Origin: Mucilaginibacter segetis
Lineage (GTDB): Bacteria; Bacteroidota; Bacteroidia; Sphingobacteriales; Sphingobacteriaceae
Length of the DNA stretch: 64,000 nt
Assembly: GCF_016522075.1 (NCBI RefSeq)
Contig: NZ_JAEHFW010000003.1
Location: forward strand, 682,001-746,000
Direction: 5' to 3'
Shown piece by piece: positions 9,033-17,849 of this stretch; within the stretch, counting starts at the first letter, position 1; each line of letters opens with the position of its first letter. Under the pieces are notes generated by a model. It was not told the origin of the DNA. It saw only the letters and a list, made by a program, of their open reading frames with translations, and did no database searches. A program made the translations under genes and the position numbers.

Positions 9033-10568
9033 ATGTACAAAAGATCAGTTTACGTACCGGCTTGTATTTTTTTCATGCTTGCACTATTTATGCAAACAGC
9101 TTTTTCGCAAAGCAAAGGCATATTTGAAGGCCAAAACGATATCGGCATTGTAAAACATAAAGGTGCAGTAACTTATGACAAGCAGTTACAGCAATACCAT
9201 ATTAGTGGTTCCGGTACTAATATATGGGCCACTCATGATGAGTTTCATTATGTATGGCGAAAAATAAAAGGTGATTTTATATTACGTACTAACGCCGCCT
9301 TTATAGGTAAAGGTGTCGAAGATCATCGTAAGTTGGGTTTTATGGTGCGTAAGTCGTTGGATTCAGCATCAGCACATGTCAGCGCAGCAGTGCATGGCGA
9401 CGGGTTAACATCATTACAATACCGTACAGAAAGCGGGGCCGAAACTCAAGAGCATAAATCCCCAATAACCGGTGCCGATGTGATACAATTGGAGCGTAAG
9501 GGAAATACGTATACCATGTCGGTAGCACGTAAGGGTGATGTCTTCGGTCCCGAAGAAAAAGTTGATCTTGACCTTGGTGATGAAGTGTACGTAGGTTTAT
9601 TTGTATGTTCGCATAACCCCGATGTTACAGAAACTGCGGTATTTAGCAATGTACGTGTAGTTAAACCTGCACCTGCCGATCTGACCCCTTATAAACAATA
9701 TTTAGGCAGCAGTATTGAAATTTTGAATATGCTGACCCAAAACACACGGGTTGTTTATCAGTCTCCGAAATCTTTACAGGCTCCCAACTGGATGCATAAC
9801 GGCAATACCTTGATCTATAATAGCGAGGGCTCGTTGTATAAATTTGATCTTACTACCAATACCCCAACTCTACTTAATACCGGCGACGCGAAAAATAATA
9901 ATAATGATCACGTACTGTCTTTTGATGGTAAAATGCTTGCTATAAGCAGCGGTGATGGTGGCCCGTCAATAGGCTATACCGTACCTGTAACAGGTGGCAA
10001 TGCGCAGCGTGTTACCCAAACGGGCAAAGGTGCATCATATATGCATGGCTGGTCACCTGATGGTAAATATCTGGTGTTCTGCGGCGATCGAGGTGGCGAA
10101 TATGATGTATATCGCATACCTTCAACAGGTGGCCCCGAAGTGAGATTAACGGATGCAAAGGGATTGGACGACGGTCCGGAATATTCTCCGGATGGTAAAT
10201 ACATATATTTTAATTCTGTACGCTCTGGCTTGATGCAGGTTTGGCGAATGGATGCCGATGGTAGCAATCAAACTCAGATCACCAATGATGATTATAATAA
10301 CTGGTTCCCGCATGTATCGCCTGATGGTAAATGGATAGTTTATATCACCTTCCTTAAAAACGAAGTAGCCCCCGGCGATCATCCATTTTACAAGCATGTA
10401 TATATAAGGGTAATGCCTGCAGGCGGTGGGCCATCAAAAGTAGTAGCTTACTTATATGGCGGGCAAGGCACTATCAATACACCTTCATGGTGCCCGGATA
10501 GCGAGCATATAGCTTTTGTAAGTAATTCAGATCTGTTATTTCCGGTATTTCCAATCGCAAAAAAATAA
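9033..10568 (+). CDS. Exported PD40/TolB-like beta-propeller protein
   Basis: 511 residues with a Sec signal peptide (1-26, FMQTAFSQ). Residues about 30-210 form a lectin-like jelly-roll domain of the DUF1349 kind (FILRTNAAFIGKGVEDHRK, GLFVCSHNPDVTETAVFSN). The second half holds PD40/WD40-like blades, each with a SPDGKY or SPDGKW core (HGWSPDGKYLVFCG, EYSPDGKYIYFNS, HVSPDGKWIVYI). Such proteins bind or sense carbohydrate in the periplasm; some TolB-like propellers are annotated as biopolymer-transport proteins without proof. It is 11 bp upstream of the next isomerase gene and is the first gene of the cluster, so a glycan-binding role fits. Catalysis is not evident. Confidence 0.75.
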   Translation: MYKRSVYVPACIFFMLALFMQTAFSQSKGIFEGQNDIGIVKHKGAVTYDKQLQQYHISGSGTNIWATHDEFHYVWRKIKGDFILRTNAAFIGKGVEDHRKLGFMVRKSLDSASAHVSAAVHGDGLTSLQYRTESGAETQEHKSPITGADVIQLERKGNTYTMSVARKGDVFGPEEKVDLDLGDEVYVGLFVCSHNPDVTETAVFSNVRVVKPAPADLTPYKQYLGSSIEILNMLTQNTRVVYQSPKSLQAPNWMHNGNTLIYNSEGSLYKFDLTTNTPTLLNTGDAKNNNNDHVLSFDGKMLAISSGDGGPSIGYTVPVTGGNAQRVTQTGKGASYMHGWSPDGKYLVFCGDRGGEYDVYRIPSTGGPEVRLTDAKGLDDGPEYSPDGKYIYFNSVRSGLMQVWRMDADGSNQTQITNDDYNNWFPHVSPDGKWIVYITFLKNEVAPGDHPFYKHVYIRVMPAGGGPSKVVAYLYGGQGTINTPSWCPDSEHIAFVSNSDLLFPVFPIAKK

Positions 10569-10579
10569 AACCTAAAAAA

Positions 10580-11497
10580 ATGACATCATCAAGAAGAGAC
10601 TTTTTAAAAAATACTGCCATGGCAGTTACCGCCGCGGCACTTTTGCCGGAAACTTTATTTGCAAACGATAAAGTGATACAGCGGGTAGGTGTGCAATTAT
10701 ATTCGGTACGGGATGCCATGATGACCGACCCATCCGGTACTTTAAAGAAACTGGCTGATATGGGTTACCGCCATGTGGAGCATGCTAATTATATTAACCG
10801 TAAATTTTATGGTTATTCAGCAAAGGAGTTTAGAAAATTATTGGATGGTTTGGGGCTGAAAATGCCAAGCGGACATACCGTAATGACCGCCCAACATTGG
10901 GATAATGCAAAAAATGATTTTACTGATGCATGGAAATATACGGTTGAAGATGCCGCCACTATGGGTCAGAAATATGTGATAAGCCCGTGGTTAGATGAAA
11001 GTTTAAGAAGTGATATGGATGGCCTGAAGCGGTTTATGGAACAATTCAACAAAAGCGGGGAGCTATGCAAAAAATCAAACATGAAATTTGGATACCACAA
11101 TCACGATTTCGAGTTTACAACAATGGTAGGCAATAGCAATTTGTTTGATTTTATCCTCCAAAATACAGATCCGGAATTAGTTGCCCAGCAACTGGACATG
11201 GGCAATATGTATAACGGAACTAATAATGCGATGGAGTATATTAACAAATATCCAGGCCGGTTCGAACTTATGCACGTAAAAGATGAAATAAAAAGTAAAG
11301 AAAGAGGCGATTTAGGCACCGGTTACGAAAGTACCATACTGGGTAAGGGCGTTTTGCCATTAAAAGAGATATTGAAAGCTTCAAAAAAGAAGGCCGGTAC
11401 CTCTCATTTAATAATTGAACAGGAGTCTTATCAGGGACTTGATCCGGCTGATTGTGTAAAAATTGATTTACAAACCATGAAAAAATGGGGTTATTAA
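10580..11497 (+). CDS. Exported sugar phosphate isomerase/epimerase-like TIM-barrel protein
   Basis: 305 residues. The N-terminus carries a Tat-type signal (SSRRDFLKNTAMAV ... LFAND), so it should act in the periplasm. The remainder is an AP-endonuclease-2/xylose-isomerase-like barrel: VGVQLYSVRDAM, GYRHVEHANY, KFGYHNHDFEF, QLDMGNMYNG, MHVKDEIKS and a metal-ligand glutamate in HLIIEQESY. Because phosphorylated sugars are not expected in the periplasm, the substrate is more likely a free keto-sugar or keto-glycoside. It shares its layout with the gene at 22758. Family secure; the reaction (epimerisation, or hydrolysis support, of 3-keto sugars) is inferred from context. Confidence 0.85.
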   Translation: MTSSRRDFLKNTAMAVTAAALLPETLFANDKVIQRVGVQLYSVRDAMMTDPSGTLKKLADMGYRHVEHANYINRKFYGYSAKEFRKLLDGLGLKMPSGHTVMTAQHWDNAKNDFTDAWKYTVEDAATMGQKYVISPWLDESLRSDMDGLKRFMEQFNKSGELCKKSNMKFGYHNHDFEFTTMVGNSNLFDFILQNTDPELVAQQLDMGNMYNGTNNAMEYINKYPGRFELMHVKDEIKSKERGDLGTGYESTILGKGVLPLKEILKASKKKAGTSHLIIEQESYQGLDPADCVKIDLQTMKKWGY

Positions 11498-11598
11498 CAC
11501 GATAAATTCTATATTTAAGTTTAAGTTAATGAACCGCAGGATATCAGCTTGTTTCTTATTAAATATCACCCGGTTTTCAAATTGTAATACCTAAAAAG

Positions 11599-12174
11599 TT
11601 GGATTTTAAAATTAACAGACGGAGCGCAATAAGGAATATGGCTTTATTGTTTGGCGGTGCAGCTTTGCTGCCTTCGTGCCTAAATGATAAAGGCAAATCT
11701 GTAGTAAAGTTAAAACATATAGATCTGGATGCGGGACAGCAGGCATTGGTGGCTGATGTTGCCGATGTTATTATCCCTAAAACTGATACGCCCGGTTCTA
11801 AAGAACTTGGACTGCACCTTTTTGTATTAAAAATGGTTGACGACTGTTTTAATAAAGAAGGACAGGAAACTTTTGTTGCGGGAATGAAAGAATTTAATGA
11901 AGCTGCTAAGAAAAAGCACGGACATGATTTTGTGGATTGCTCACCGCAGGAAAAACTGGTATTTGTAAGCGATATTGATAAACGGGCACATGATCGTAAA
12001 CCTGATGAAGAGAAAGATGACGCTAAACTTTTTACTTTTTATAGTATGCTTAAAGGGCAAACTGTGTTTGCGTACACCACCTCTAAGTATTTCATGACCA
12101 AGCAAATAGTATATGAACTAGTACCCGGCAGATACAACGCATATTTTCCGGTAAAAGAAAAAGCGGCAGTTTAA
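11599..12174 (+). CDS. Gluconate 2-dehydrogenase subunit 3-like small subunit (copy A)
   Basis: 191 residues of the Gluconate_2-dh3 family. A TTG start is chosen at 11599 because only this start keeps the twin-arginine motif INRRSAIRNMALLFGG; the next ATG (11638) would delete it. LLPSCL follows and may be a lipobox, suggesting a Tat-exported lipoprotein. The body contains the family's VADVIIPKTDTPGSKELG, conserved also in copy B. In FAD-dependent sugar dehydrogenases the small subunit carries the Tat signal and pulls the signal-less GMC subunit across the membrane. It ends 6 bp before the GMC gene, which supports complex formation. Confidence 0.85.
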   Translation: MDFKINRRSAIRNMALLFGGAALLPSCLNDKGKSVVKLKHIDLDAGQQALVADVADVIIPKTDTPGSKELGLHLFVLKMVDDCFNKEGQETFVAGMKEFNEAAKKKHGHDFVDCSPQEKLVFVSDIDKRAHDRKPDEEKDDAKLFTFYSMLKGQTVFAYTTSKYFMTKQIVYELVPGRYNAYFPVKEKAAV

Positions 12175-12180
12175 TAAGAT

Positions 12181-13896
12181 ATGGCTAATTTAAATATTGA
12201 TAGTGTTAAGGAACGTACTTTTGATGCCATTGTTATAGGCTCGGGAATGAGCGGCGGTTGGGCAGCAAAAGAATTAACTGATAAGGGGCTTAAAACTCTT
12301 GTACTGGAGCGTGGCAGGGATGTTAAACACATAAAGGATTATCCAACCACTAACATGTATCCCTGGGAATTTGAACATCACAACGTGGTGACTAATGACA
12401 TAAGGGAAGCCAACCCGATAATAAGCAGATGCTATGCTTTTAACGAAGATGCCATGCATTTTTTTGTGAAAGATAAAGAGCATCCATACGTGCAGGAAAA
12501 GCCTTTTGATTGGATACGCGGTTACCAGGTAGGCGGTAAATCGTTAATGTGGGCGAGGCAAACGCAACGCTGGAGCGATTTTGATTTTGAAGGCCCTGCC
12601 CGTGACGGTTATGCCGTTGACTGGCCTATCCGTTATAAAGATATTGCACCCTGGTATAGCTATGTTGAAAAATTTGCCGGTATATCCGGTAACCGGGATG
12701 GCATACCCGAACTGCCTGATGGTGAGTTTTTACCGGCGTATCCGCTCAACAGTGTTGAAAATTACTTTAGTAAACACGTTAAAAGCCATTATAAAAATAG
12801 GCACGTTATAAGTGCACGCTGCGCGCATTTATCAAAACCTAACCAAATACATTTTGATCAGGGGCGTGTGCAGTGCCAAAATCGTACACTTTGCCAGCGT
12901 GGTTGCCCGTTTGGGGGGTATTTTAGCAGTAATTCCTCAACAATTCCGTGGGCATTAAAATCGGGTAAATGTACTTTAAGGCCTTTCTCGGTAGCAGAAT
13001 CAATTATTTATGATGACAAAAAAGGCAAAGCTACAGGTGTAAGGGTTATTGATACCAATACAAAAGAGGCAATTGAATATTATGCAGATATTATTTTTGT
13101 AAATGCATCAGCATTAAATACTAACCTTGTATTGCTTAATTCAACATCTGACCGTTTCCCTAACGGTTTGGGTAATGATAGCGGGGTATTAGGTAAATAT
13201 GTGGCGTTCCATAATTATTCAGCAAATATCAGCGCCGAATACGATGGTTTTAAAGATTTAACTACCGACGGGCGTAACCCTGCTGGTGGTGGCTATATTC
13301 CGCGTTTCCGGAATGTTTATAAACAGGAAACTGACTTTTTACGGGGTTATGCAGCAGGTTTCAGCGCTTACCGCGGGCATGAAAGAAGTTCTGACGGGAT
13401 AGGTGAGGAACTGAAGAAAAATCTGGTGAATAAAGATCTGAGTCCGTGGAGGGTTGGTTCACATTTAATGGGCGAAACTATACCTAAAGAGACTAATTAT
13501 GTAGCTTTAGATAAACAACAAAAGGACGAATGGGGCATGCCATTGTTAAAAGTGTCAGTTGCTTATGATGACAACGATGAAAAAATGAAAAAGGATTACC
13601 TGGAGCAAATGACCGAAATGTTCACATCGGCAGGGTTTACCAATATCCAGCCGCATAGCGATACCCGTAACCCCGGTCTTGATATACATGAAATGGGTGG
13701 AGTGCGTATGGGTAATGATCCTAAAACATCAATGCTTGATAAGTGGCACAGGCTACATGCCTGCAATAATGTTTATGTAACCGATGGTGCCAGCATGACA
13801 TCTACTTCCTGCCAAAACCCTTCGTTAACTTACATGGCTTTCACAGCACGCGCTGTTGACCATGCGGTAAGCGAAATGAAAAAAGGAAATGTATAA
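12181..13896 (+). CDS. GMC-type FAD sugar/glucoside dehydrogenase large subunit (copy A)
   Basis: 571 residues. The N-terminal FAD site VIGSGMSGGWAAKELT is a GxGxxG Rossmann motif. C232, C238 and C242 (CQNRTLCQRGC) form C-x5-C-x3-C, the spacing of the 3Fe-4S ligands in bacterial FAD-glucose dehydrogenases, so electrons can pass from FAD to a cluster. The C-terminal catalytic pair is present: His in GLDIHEMGG and Asn in SCQNPSLTYMA. No signal peptide is present; export with the small subunit at 11599 is expected. The reaction is probably C3 oxidation of glycosides or sugars with a cytochrome c acceptor, as in glucoside 3-dehydrogenases. An attenuator-like terminator follows. Confidence 0.88.
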   Translation: MANLNIDSVKERTFDAIVIGSGMSGGWAAKELTDKGLKTLVLERGRDVKHIKDYPTTNMYPWEFEHHNVVTNDIREANPIISRCYAFNEDAMHFFVKDKEHPYVQEKPFDWIRGYQVGGKSLMWARQTQRWSDFDFEGPARDGYAVDWPIRYKDIAPWYSYVEKFAGISGNRDGIPELPDGEFLPAYPLNSVENYFSKHVKSHYKNRHVISARCAHLSKPNQIHFDQGRVQCQNRTLCQRGCPFGGYFSSNSSTIPWALKSGKCTLRPFSVAESIIYDDKKGKATGVRVIDTNTKEAIEYYADIIFVNASALNTNLVLLNSTSDRFPNGLGNDSGVLGKYVAFHNYSANISAEYDGFKDLTTDGRNPAGGGYIPRFRNVYKQETDFLRGYAAGFSAYRGHERSSDGIGEELKKNLVNKDLSPWRVGSHLMGETIPKETNYVALDKQQKDEWGMPLLKVSVAYDDNDEKMKKDYLEQMTEMFTSAGFTNIQPHSDTRNPGLDIHEMGGVRMGNDPKTSMLDKWHRLHACNNVYVTDGASMTSTSCQNPSLTYMAFTARAVDHAVSEMKKGNV

Positions 13897-13903
13897 CAAA
13901 AGT

Positions 13904-13936
13904 ATTCCCCCGTTTAATATGGGGGATTTTTATTTT
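13904..13936 (+). terminator. Intrinsic terminator or attenuator inside the cluster
   Basis: TCCCCC (13906-13911) pairs with GGGGGA (13921-13926) around a 9-nt loop and is followed by TTTTTATTTT. It separates the first GMC gene from the second. Confidence 0.7.
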
Positions 13937-13973
13937 GACCCGTTCTTTATATTTAAAAGATAATTTTATACTT

Positions 13974-13994
13974 AATGTGTGAAAAAAACACATT
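13974..13994. promoter_or_regulatory. Inverted repeat upstream of the second GMC gene
   Basis: AATGTGT, a 7-nt spacer, then ACACATT gives a perfect 7-7-7 dyad just upstream of the candidate promoter. It may be an operator; a transcript hairpin is the alternative. Confidence 0.4.
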
Positions 13995-14003
13995 GAAAAA
14001 TAT

Positions 14004-14032
14004 TTGTAAAATAATTTTTATTCATACATTAG
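14004..14032 (+). promoter_or_regulatory. Candidate Bacteroidota promoter for the second GMC gene
   Basis: TTG at 14004-14006, 18 bases, then TACATTAG at 14025-14032, one mismatch from TAnnTTTG. The spacing is close to the family optimum and it lies 44 bp before the ATG. Confidence 0.45.
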
Positions 14033-14076
14033 GCGAAGCAACCAATACAAACAAAAATTTATAACGCAATACTTTT

Positions 14077-15756
14077 ATGTCTACAAACACTTATGACGCT
14101 ATAGTCATTGGTTCAGGTATCTCTGGTGGCTGGGCCGCAAAGGAACTGACCGAAAAGGGCTTAAAAACCATTATGTTGGAGCGCGGTAGAAATATCGAGC
14201 ATATCAAGGATTATGTAAACGCAACTAAAGGGCCGTGGGAATTTCCGCACCGTGGTGGTCGTACGCAAAAAATGATTGAGGATTATCCTGTATTAAAACG
14301 TGATTATCCCTTAAATGAGACTAACCTTGATTATTGGGTGGACGAGAAAAAAAGTCCGTATACTGAGATTAAACGTTTCGATTGGTTCCGTGGATACCAT
14401 GTAGGTGGCCGTTCCCTGATGTGGGGTCGTCAGTCATACCGCTGGGCAGATGTGGATTTTGAAGCAAACGCAAAAGATGGTATCGGGGTAGACTGGCCAA
14501 TACGTTATAAAGATCTGGCTCCGTGGTACAGCCATGCTGAGAAATTTGCAGGCATTTCAGGTAACCGGGACGGTTTAGCTATACTGCCTGACGGTGATTT
14601 TATGCCACCCATGGAAATGAACTGTGTGGAAAAAGATGTGGCTGCACGCGTAAAAGAACATTATAAAGAAGCACGTAACATGATCATTGGCCGTACGGCT
14701 AATATTACTGTACCGCATAATAATCGTACAAATTGCCAGTATCGTAATAAGTGTTGGTTAGGCTGTCCGTTTGGAGCGTATTTCAGTACACAGTCAGCAA
14801 CTTTACCAGCGGCTATGGCAACAGGTAATTTAACATTGCGCCCGTGGTCAATAGTAACCCGCATATTATACGATAAGGATACCAAAAAGGCTAAAGGTGT
14901 TGAAGTATTGGATGCTGAAACCAACAAAACGTATGAATTTTACGCTAAAATAATATTTGTTAATGCGTCTACACTTAATACAGCGTGGATATTAATGAAT
15001 TCCGCAACTGATATCTGGCCTGATGGTTTAGGTAGCAGCAGCGGTGAATTGGGCCATAATTTAATGGATCACCACTTAAATGTAGGCGCAGGTGGCCGAG
15101 TAGAAGGTTATCTGGATAAGTATTATTTCGGTCGCAGGGCCAATGGTATCTATATTCCTCGTTACCGTAATCTTAATGGCGAAAAACGCGACTACATTCG
15201 TGGATTTGGGTATCAGGGCGGTGCGAGCCGCGGAGGCTGGAGCCGTGATATTGCCGAAATGAGCATCGGTGGGGCGTTTAAGGATGCTTTATCTGAACCT
15301 GGAGAATGGTCGATGGGCATGGGTGGTTTTGGCGAAACACTGCCTTATCACGAAAACAAAGTTTTCCTGGATAAAACCAAGAAAGACGCCTGGGGACTGC
15401 CGGTATTGGCTATCGATGCGGAAGTGAAGGAAAACGAAAGGAAGATGCGTATCGATATGATGAACGATGCTAAAGAAATGCTGGAAGCTGCTGGCGTTAA
15501 GGATGTAAATACCTATAGTATGGAACCGGTATTAGGTCGTGGTATTCACGAGATGGGTACCGCTCGTATGGGCCGTGATCCAAAAACATCTGTATTAAAT
15601 GAGTGGAACCAGGTTTGGGATGCTAAAAATGTATTTGTTACAGATGGTGCCGCAATGGCATCAACCGCATGTCAAAATCCATCGCTTACATATATGGCGC
15701 TTACTGCCAGGGCAGCTGACTATGCTGTTAAAGAACTAAAAAAAGGTAATGTTTAA
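14077..15756 (+). CDS. GMC-type FAD sugar/glucoside dehydrogenase large subunit (copy B)
   Basis: 559 residues, a clear paralogue of the gene at 12181. It has the FAD site VIGSGISGGWAAKELT, cluster cysteines C220, C226 and C230 (CQYRNKCWLGC, C-x5-C-x3-C), and the active-site motifs GRGIHEMGTARMG and TACQNPSLTYMA. All residues expected for activity are there, so this is not a decayed copy. It also lacks a signal peptide. Its likely partner is the small subunit at 17245, from which it is separated by one Gfo/Idh gene. Differences in the middle region (FPHRGGRTQKMI, AGGRVEGYLDKYYFG) suggest a different substrate range from copy A. Confidence 0.88.
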   Translation: MSTNTYDAIVIGSGISGGWAAKELTEKGLKTIMLERGRNIEHIKDYVNATKGPWEFPHRGGRTQKMIEDYPVLKRDYPLNETNLDYWVDEKKSPYTEIKRFDWFRGYHVGGRSLMWGRQSYRWADVDFEANAKDGIGVDWPIRYKDLAPWYSHAEKFAGISGNRDGLAILPDGDFMPPMEMNCVEKDVAARVKEHYKEARNMIIGRTANITVPHNNRTNCQYRNKCWLGCPFGAYFSTQSATLPAAMATGNLTLRPWSIVTRILYDKDTKKAKGVEVLDAETNKTYEFYAKIIFVNASTLNTAWILMNSATDIWPDGLGSSSGELGHNLMDHHLNVGAGGRVEGYLDKYYFGRRANGIYIPRYRNLNGEKRDYIRGFGYQGGASRGGWSRDIAEMSIGGAFKDALSEPGEWSMGMGGFGETLPYHENKVFLDKTKKDAWGLPVLAIDAEVKENERKMRIDMMNDAKEMLEAAGVKDVNTYSMEPVLGRGIHEMGTARMGRDPKTSVLNEWNQVWDAKNVFVTDGAAMASTACQNPSLTYMALTARAADYAVKELKKGNV

Positions 15757-15780
15757 TAGTACAAAATATACAAAATAACC

Positions 15781-17211
15781 ATGACTGAAAAGAAAGAATC
15801 TACTGCCGCAAACCCGTCCAGACGTAATTTTATAAAAACCGGATCGGTTGCTGCTGCAAGTTTTATGATAGTACCACGCTTTGTTTTAGGTGGTAACGGT
15901 TTTATTGCGCCAAGCGACAAACTAATAGTTGCAGGTGTAGGTGTGGGTGGTAAAGGCGAAAGTGATATAGCTAATTTTGCCAAAAGCGGAAAAGCTGACA
16001 TCGCCTTTTTGTGTGACGTGGATGATCGCAGAGCGGCAAATTCTGTAAAAAGATTCCCTAAAGCTAAACGCTATAAAGACTGGCGCGAGATGTATGATAA
16101 GGAGCACAAAAATATTGATGCCATATCGGTTTCCACGCCCGATCATAACCACGCGCTTATTGCATATCATGCCATGCAACTGGGTAAGCACGTATATGTG
16201 CAAAAACCTTTAACACATGATATTTGGGAAGCCCGTTTATTAACGGAAGCTGCAAAAAAATATAAAGTGGTTACACAAATGGGTAACCAGGGTGCATCAA
16301 ACGATGGTACGCGTTTAATGGCTGAATGGTATGATGCCGACCTGATTGGCGATGTGCATACTGTTTACTGCTGGACAAACCGCCCTGTATGGCCGCAAGG
16401 AATAAAATGGCCTGCGCCGGACCCTAACGTTCCAAAGGAACTTGATTGGAACTTATGGTTGGGTACTGCTCCTTACAAAGAATATGTTGATAAACTGGTT
16501 CCGTTTAACTGGCGCGGCTGGTGGGATTACGGTACCGGCGCCCTTGGCGATATGGGTTGCCATTTGGTTGAAGCGCCTTTCCGTGTATTAGGTATACAGT
16601 ATGCAAAAGATGTACAGGCAAGCGTAGGTAGTGTATATGTTGATGAATTTAAGAAAGGCGTTTTCCCGGAAAGCTGCCCTCCGTCAAGCCACATTACCTT
16701 AACCTTCCCTAAAACAAATAAAACCAAGGGCGATGTTACCCTGCATTGGATGGACGGTGGTATACAACCCGAAAGACCGATAGAATTAGGTGCAAGTGAA
16801 AAATGGGGTGGTGAAGAAGGTAACGGAACCTTGTTTATAGGTACCAAAGGAAAAATGTATGCCAGTACCTACTCTGATGCGGCTACACTGTTGCCAAAAG
16901 AACGTACTGCAACTGCAAACGCACCTAAGATATACGAGCGTGTACCAGGTGGTGCAAACGGACACTATGCGCAATGGGTTGAAGGCTGTTTAGCCGGTTA
17001 TGGTAAAACAGAGTTAAGCTCATCATTTGATAAAGCCGGTCCGTTAACCGAAGCATTGTTAATGGCTAACCTTGCAGTTCGCGGACACGATCTTCCGGGT
17101 GGTAATATTAAGTTAACTTGGGATAATCAGGCCATGAGGGTGACCAATTTTGATCCGGTTAACCAATATATCAAACGCGAGTACCGGAATGGGTTTGAAT
17201 TAAAAGCCTAA
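15781..17211 (+). CDS. Tat-exported Gfo/Idh/MocA-family oxidoreductase
   Basis: 476 residues. A twin-arginine signal (PSRRNFIKTGSVAAASF ... VLGG) occupies residues 13-40, so the enzyme is expected in the periplasm, probably with tightly bound NAD(P). The dinucleotide-binding segment is VAGVGVGGKGESDI. The usual EKP motif reads QKP (HVYVQKPLTHD), and a substrate-domain histidine occurs in DMGCHLVEAPF. Exported members of this family can run redox-neutral cycles with bound cofactor. In the 3-keto-glycoside pathway such a protein interconverts hydroxyl and keto groups at C3. It follows GMC copy B by 24 bp and precedes a small-subunit gene by 33 bp. Exact reaction unproven. Confidence 0.85.
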   Translation: MTEKKESTAANPSRRNFIKTGSVAAASFMIVPRFVLGGNGFIAPSDKLIVAGVGVGGKGESDIANFAKSGKADIAFLCDVDDRRAANSVKRFPKAKRYKDWREMYDKEHKNIDAISVSTPDHNHALIAYHAMQLGKHVYVQKPLTHDIWEARLLTEAAKKYKVVTQMGNQGASNDGTRLMAEWYDADLIGDVHTVYCWTNRPVWPQGIKWPAPDPNVPKELDWNLWLGTAPYKEYVDKLVPFNWRGWWDYGTGALGDMGCHLVEAPFRVLGIQYAKDVQASVGSVYVDEFKKGVFPESCPPSSHITLTFPKTNKTKGDVTLHWMDGGIQPERPIELGASEKWGGEEGNGTLFIGTKGKMYASTYSDAATLLPKERTATANAPKIYERVPGGANGHYAQWVEGCLAGYGKTELSSSFDKAGPLTEALLMANLAVRGHDLPGGNIKLTWDNQAMRVTNFDPVNQYIKREYRNGFELKA

Positions 17212-17244
17212 TTGTAAATCAGTAATTCACAAATTCAATATAAA

Positions 17245-17814
17245 ATGAATAGAAGAGAAGCCATAAGCAGAGTCGGCCTTATATTAGGGGGAACCGTAAT
17301 TGGTGCCGAATTCTTTATTGCAGGCTGTAAATCAGACGTTAAAAAAACAGATGGCTTGTTCACTGCGGACAATGTTCCGTTTTTGGACGAGATAGGGGAA
17401 ACCATACTGCCCGAAACATCTACACCTGGTGCAAAGGCTACAAAAATAGGTGATTTTATGACGGTTATGGTCAAAGATTGCTATACGCCTGAAGATCAGC
17501 AGGTATTTATAAAGGGTATTTCACAGGTTGATGACGCAGCTAATAAAAAATTCAACAAAAAGTTCATGGATCTGGATGCTAAGCAAAAAACTGAATTGCT
17601 GACTGATCTGGATAAGGAGCAAAAGGATTACTCAAAAACTAAAAAACCGGATGATCCTAATCATTACTTCACCATGATGAAGCAGTTAACGCTGCTGGGA
17701 TACTTTACATCTGAACTGGGTTGTACTAAAGCATTGCGTTATGTACCGGTACCTGGAAAATATGAAGGTTGCATTCCGTATAAAAAAGGTGACAGAGCCT
17801 GGGCGCTTTCATAA
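17245..17814 (+). CDS. Gluconate 2-dehydrogenase subunit 3-like small subunit (copy B)
   Basis: 189 residues, paralogue of the product of 11599. The N-terminus has the twin-arginine start MNRREAISRVGLILGG and a cysteine in FIAGCKSD suited to lipid modification. The body shows DEIGETILPETSTPGAKATK, matching the same block in copy A, and ends with VPVPGKYEGCIPY. It should serve as the Tat-bearing partner and membrane anchor for GMC copy B, although a Gfo/Idh gene lies between them. Cytochrome-linked electron transfer through the shared cytochrome at 20088 is inferred. Confidence 0.85.
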   Translation: MNRREAISRVGLILGGTVIGAEFFIAGCKSDVKKTDGLFTADNVPFLDEIGETILPETSTPGAKATKIGDFMTVMVKDCYTPEDQQVFIKGISQVDDAANKKFNKKFMDLDAKQKTELLTDLDKEQKDYSKTKKPDDPNHYFTMMKQLTLLGYFTSELGCTKALRYVPVPGKYEGCIPYKKGDRAWALS

Positions 17815-17849
17815 TTTTTTAGTTTCTTAGCAGTACATTAACACTAACT

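Noticed and set aside
13981..14003. Terminator reading of the dyad near 13980
   Set aside because: The stem is only 7 bp, A/T-rich and lacks a following T-run; an operator is more likely.
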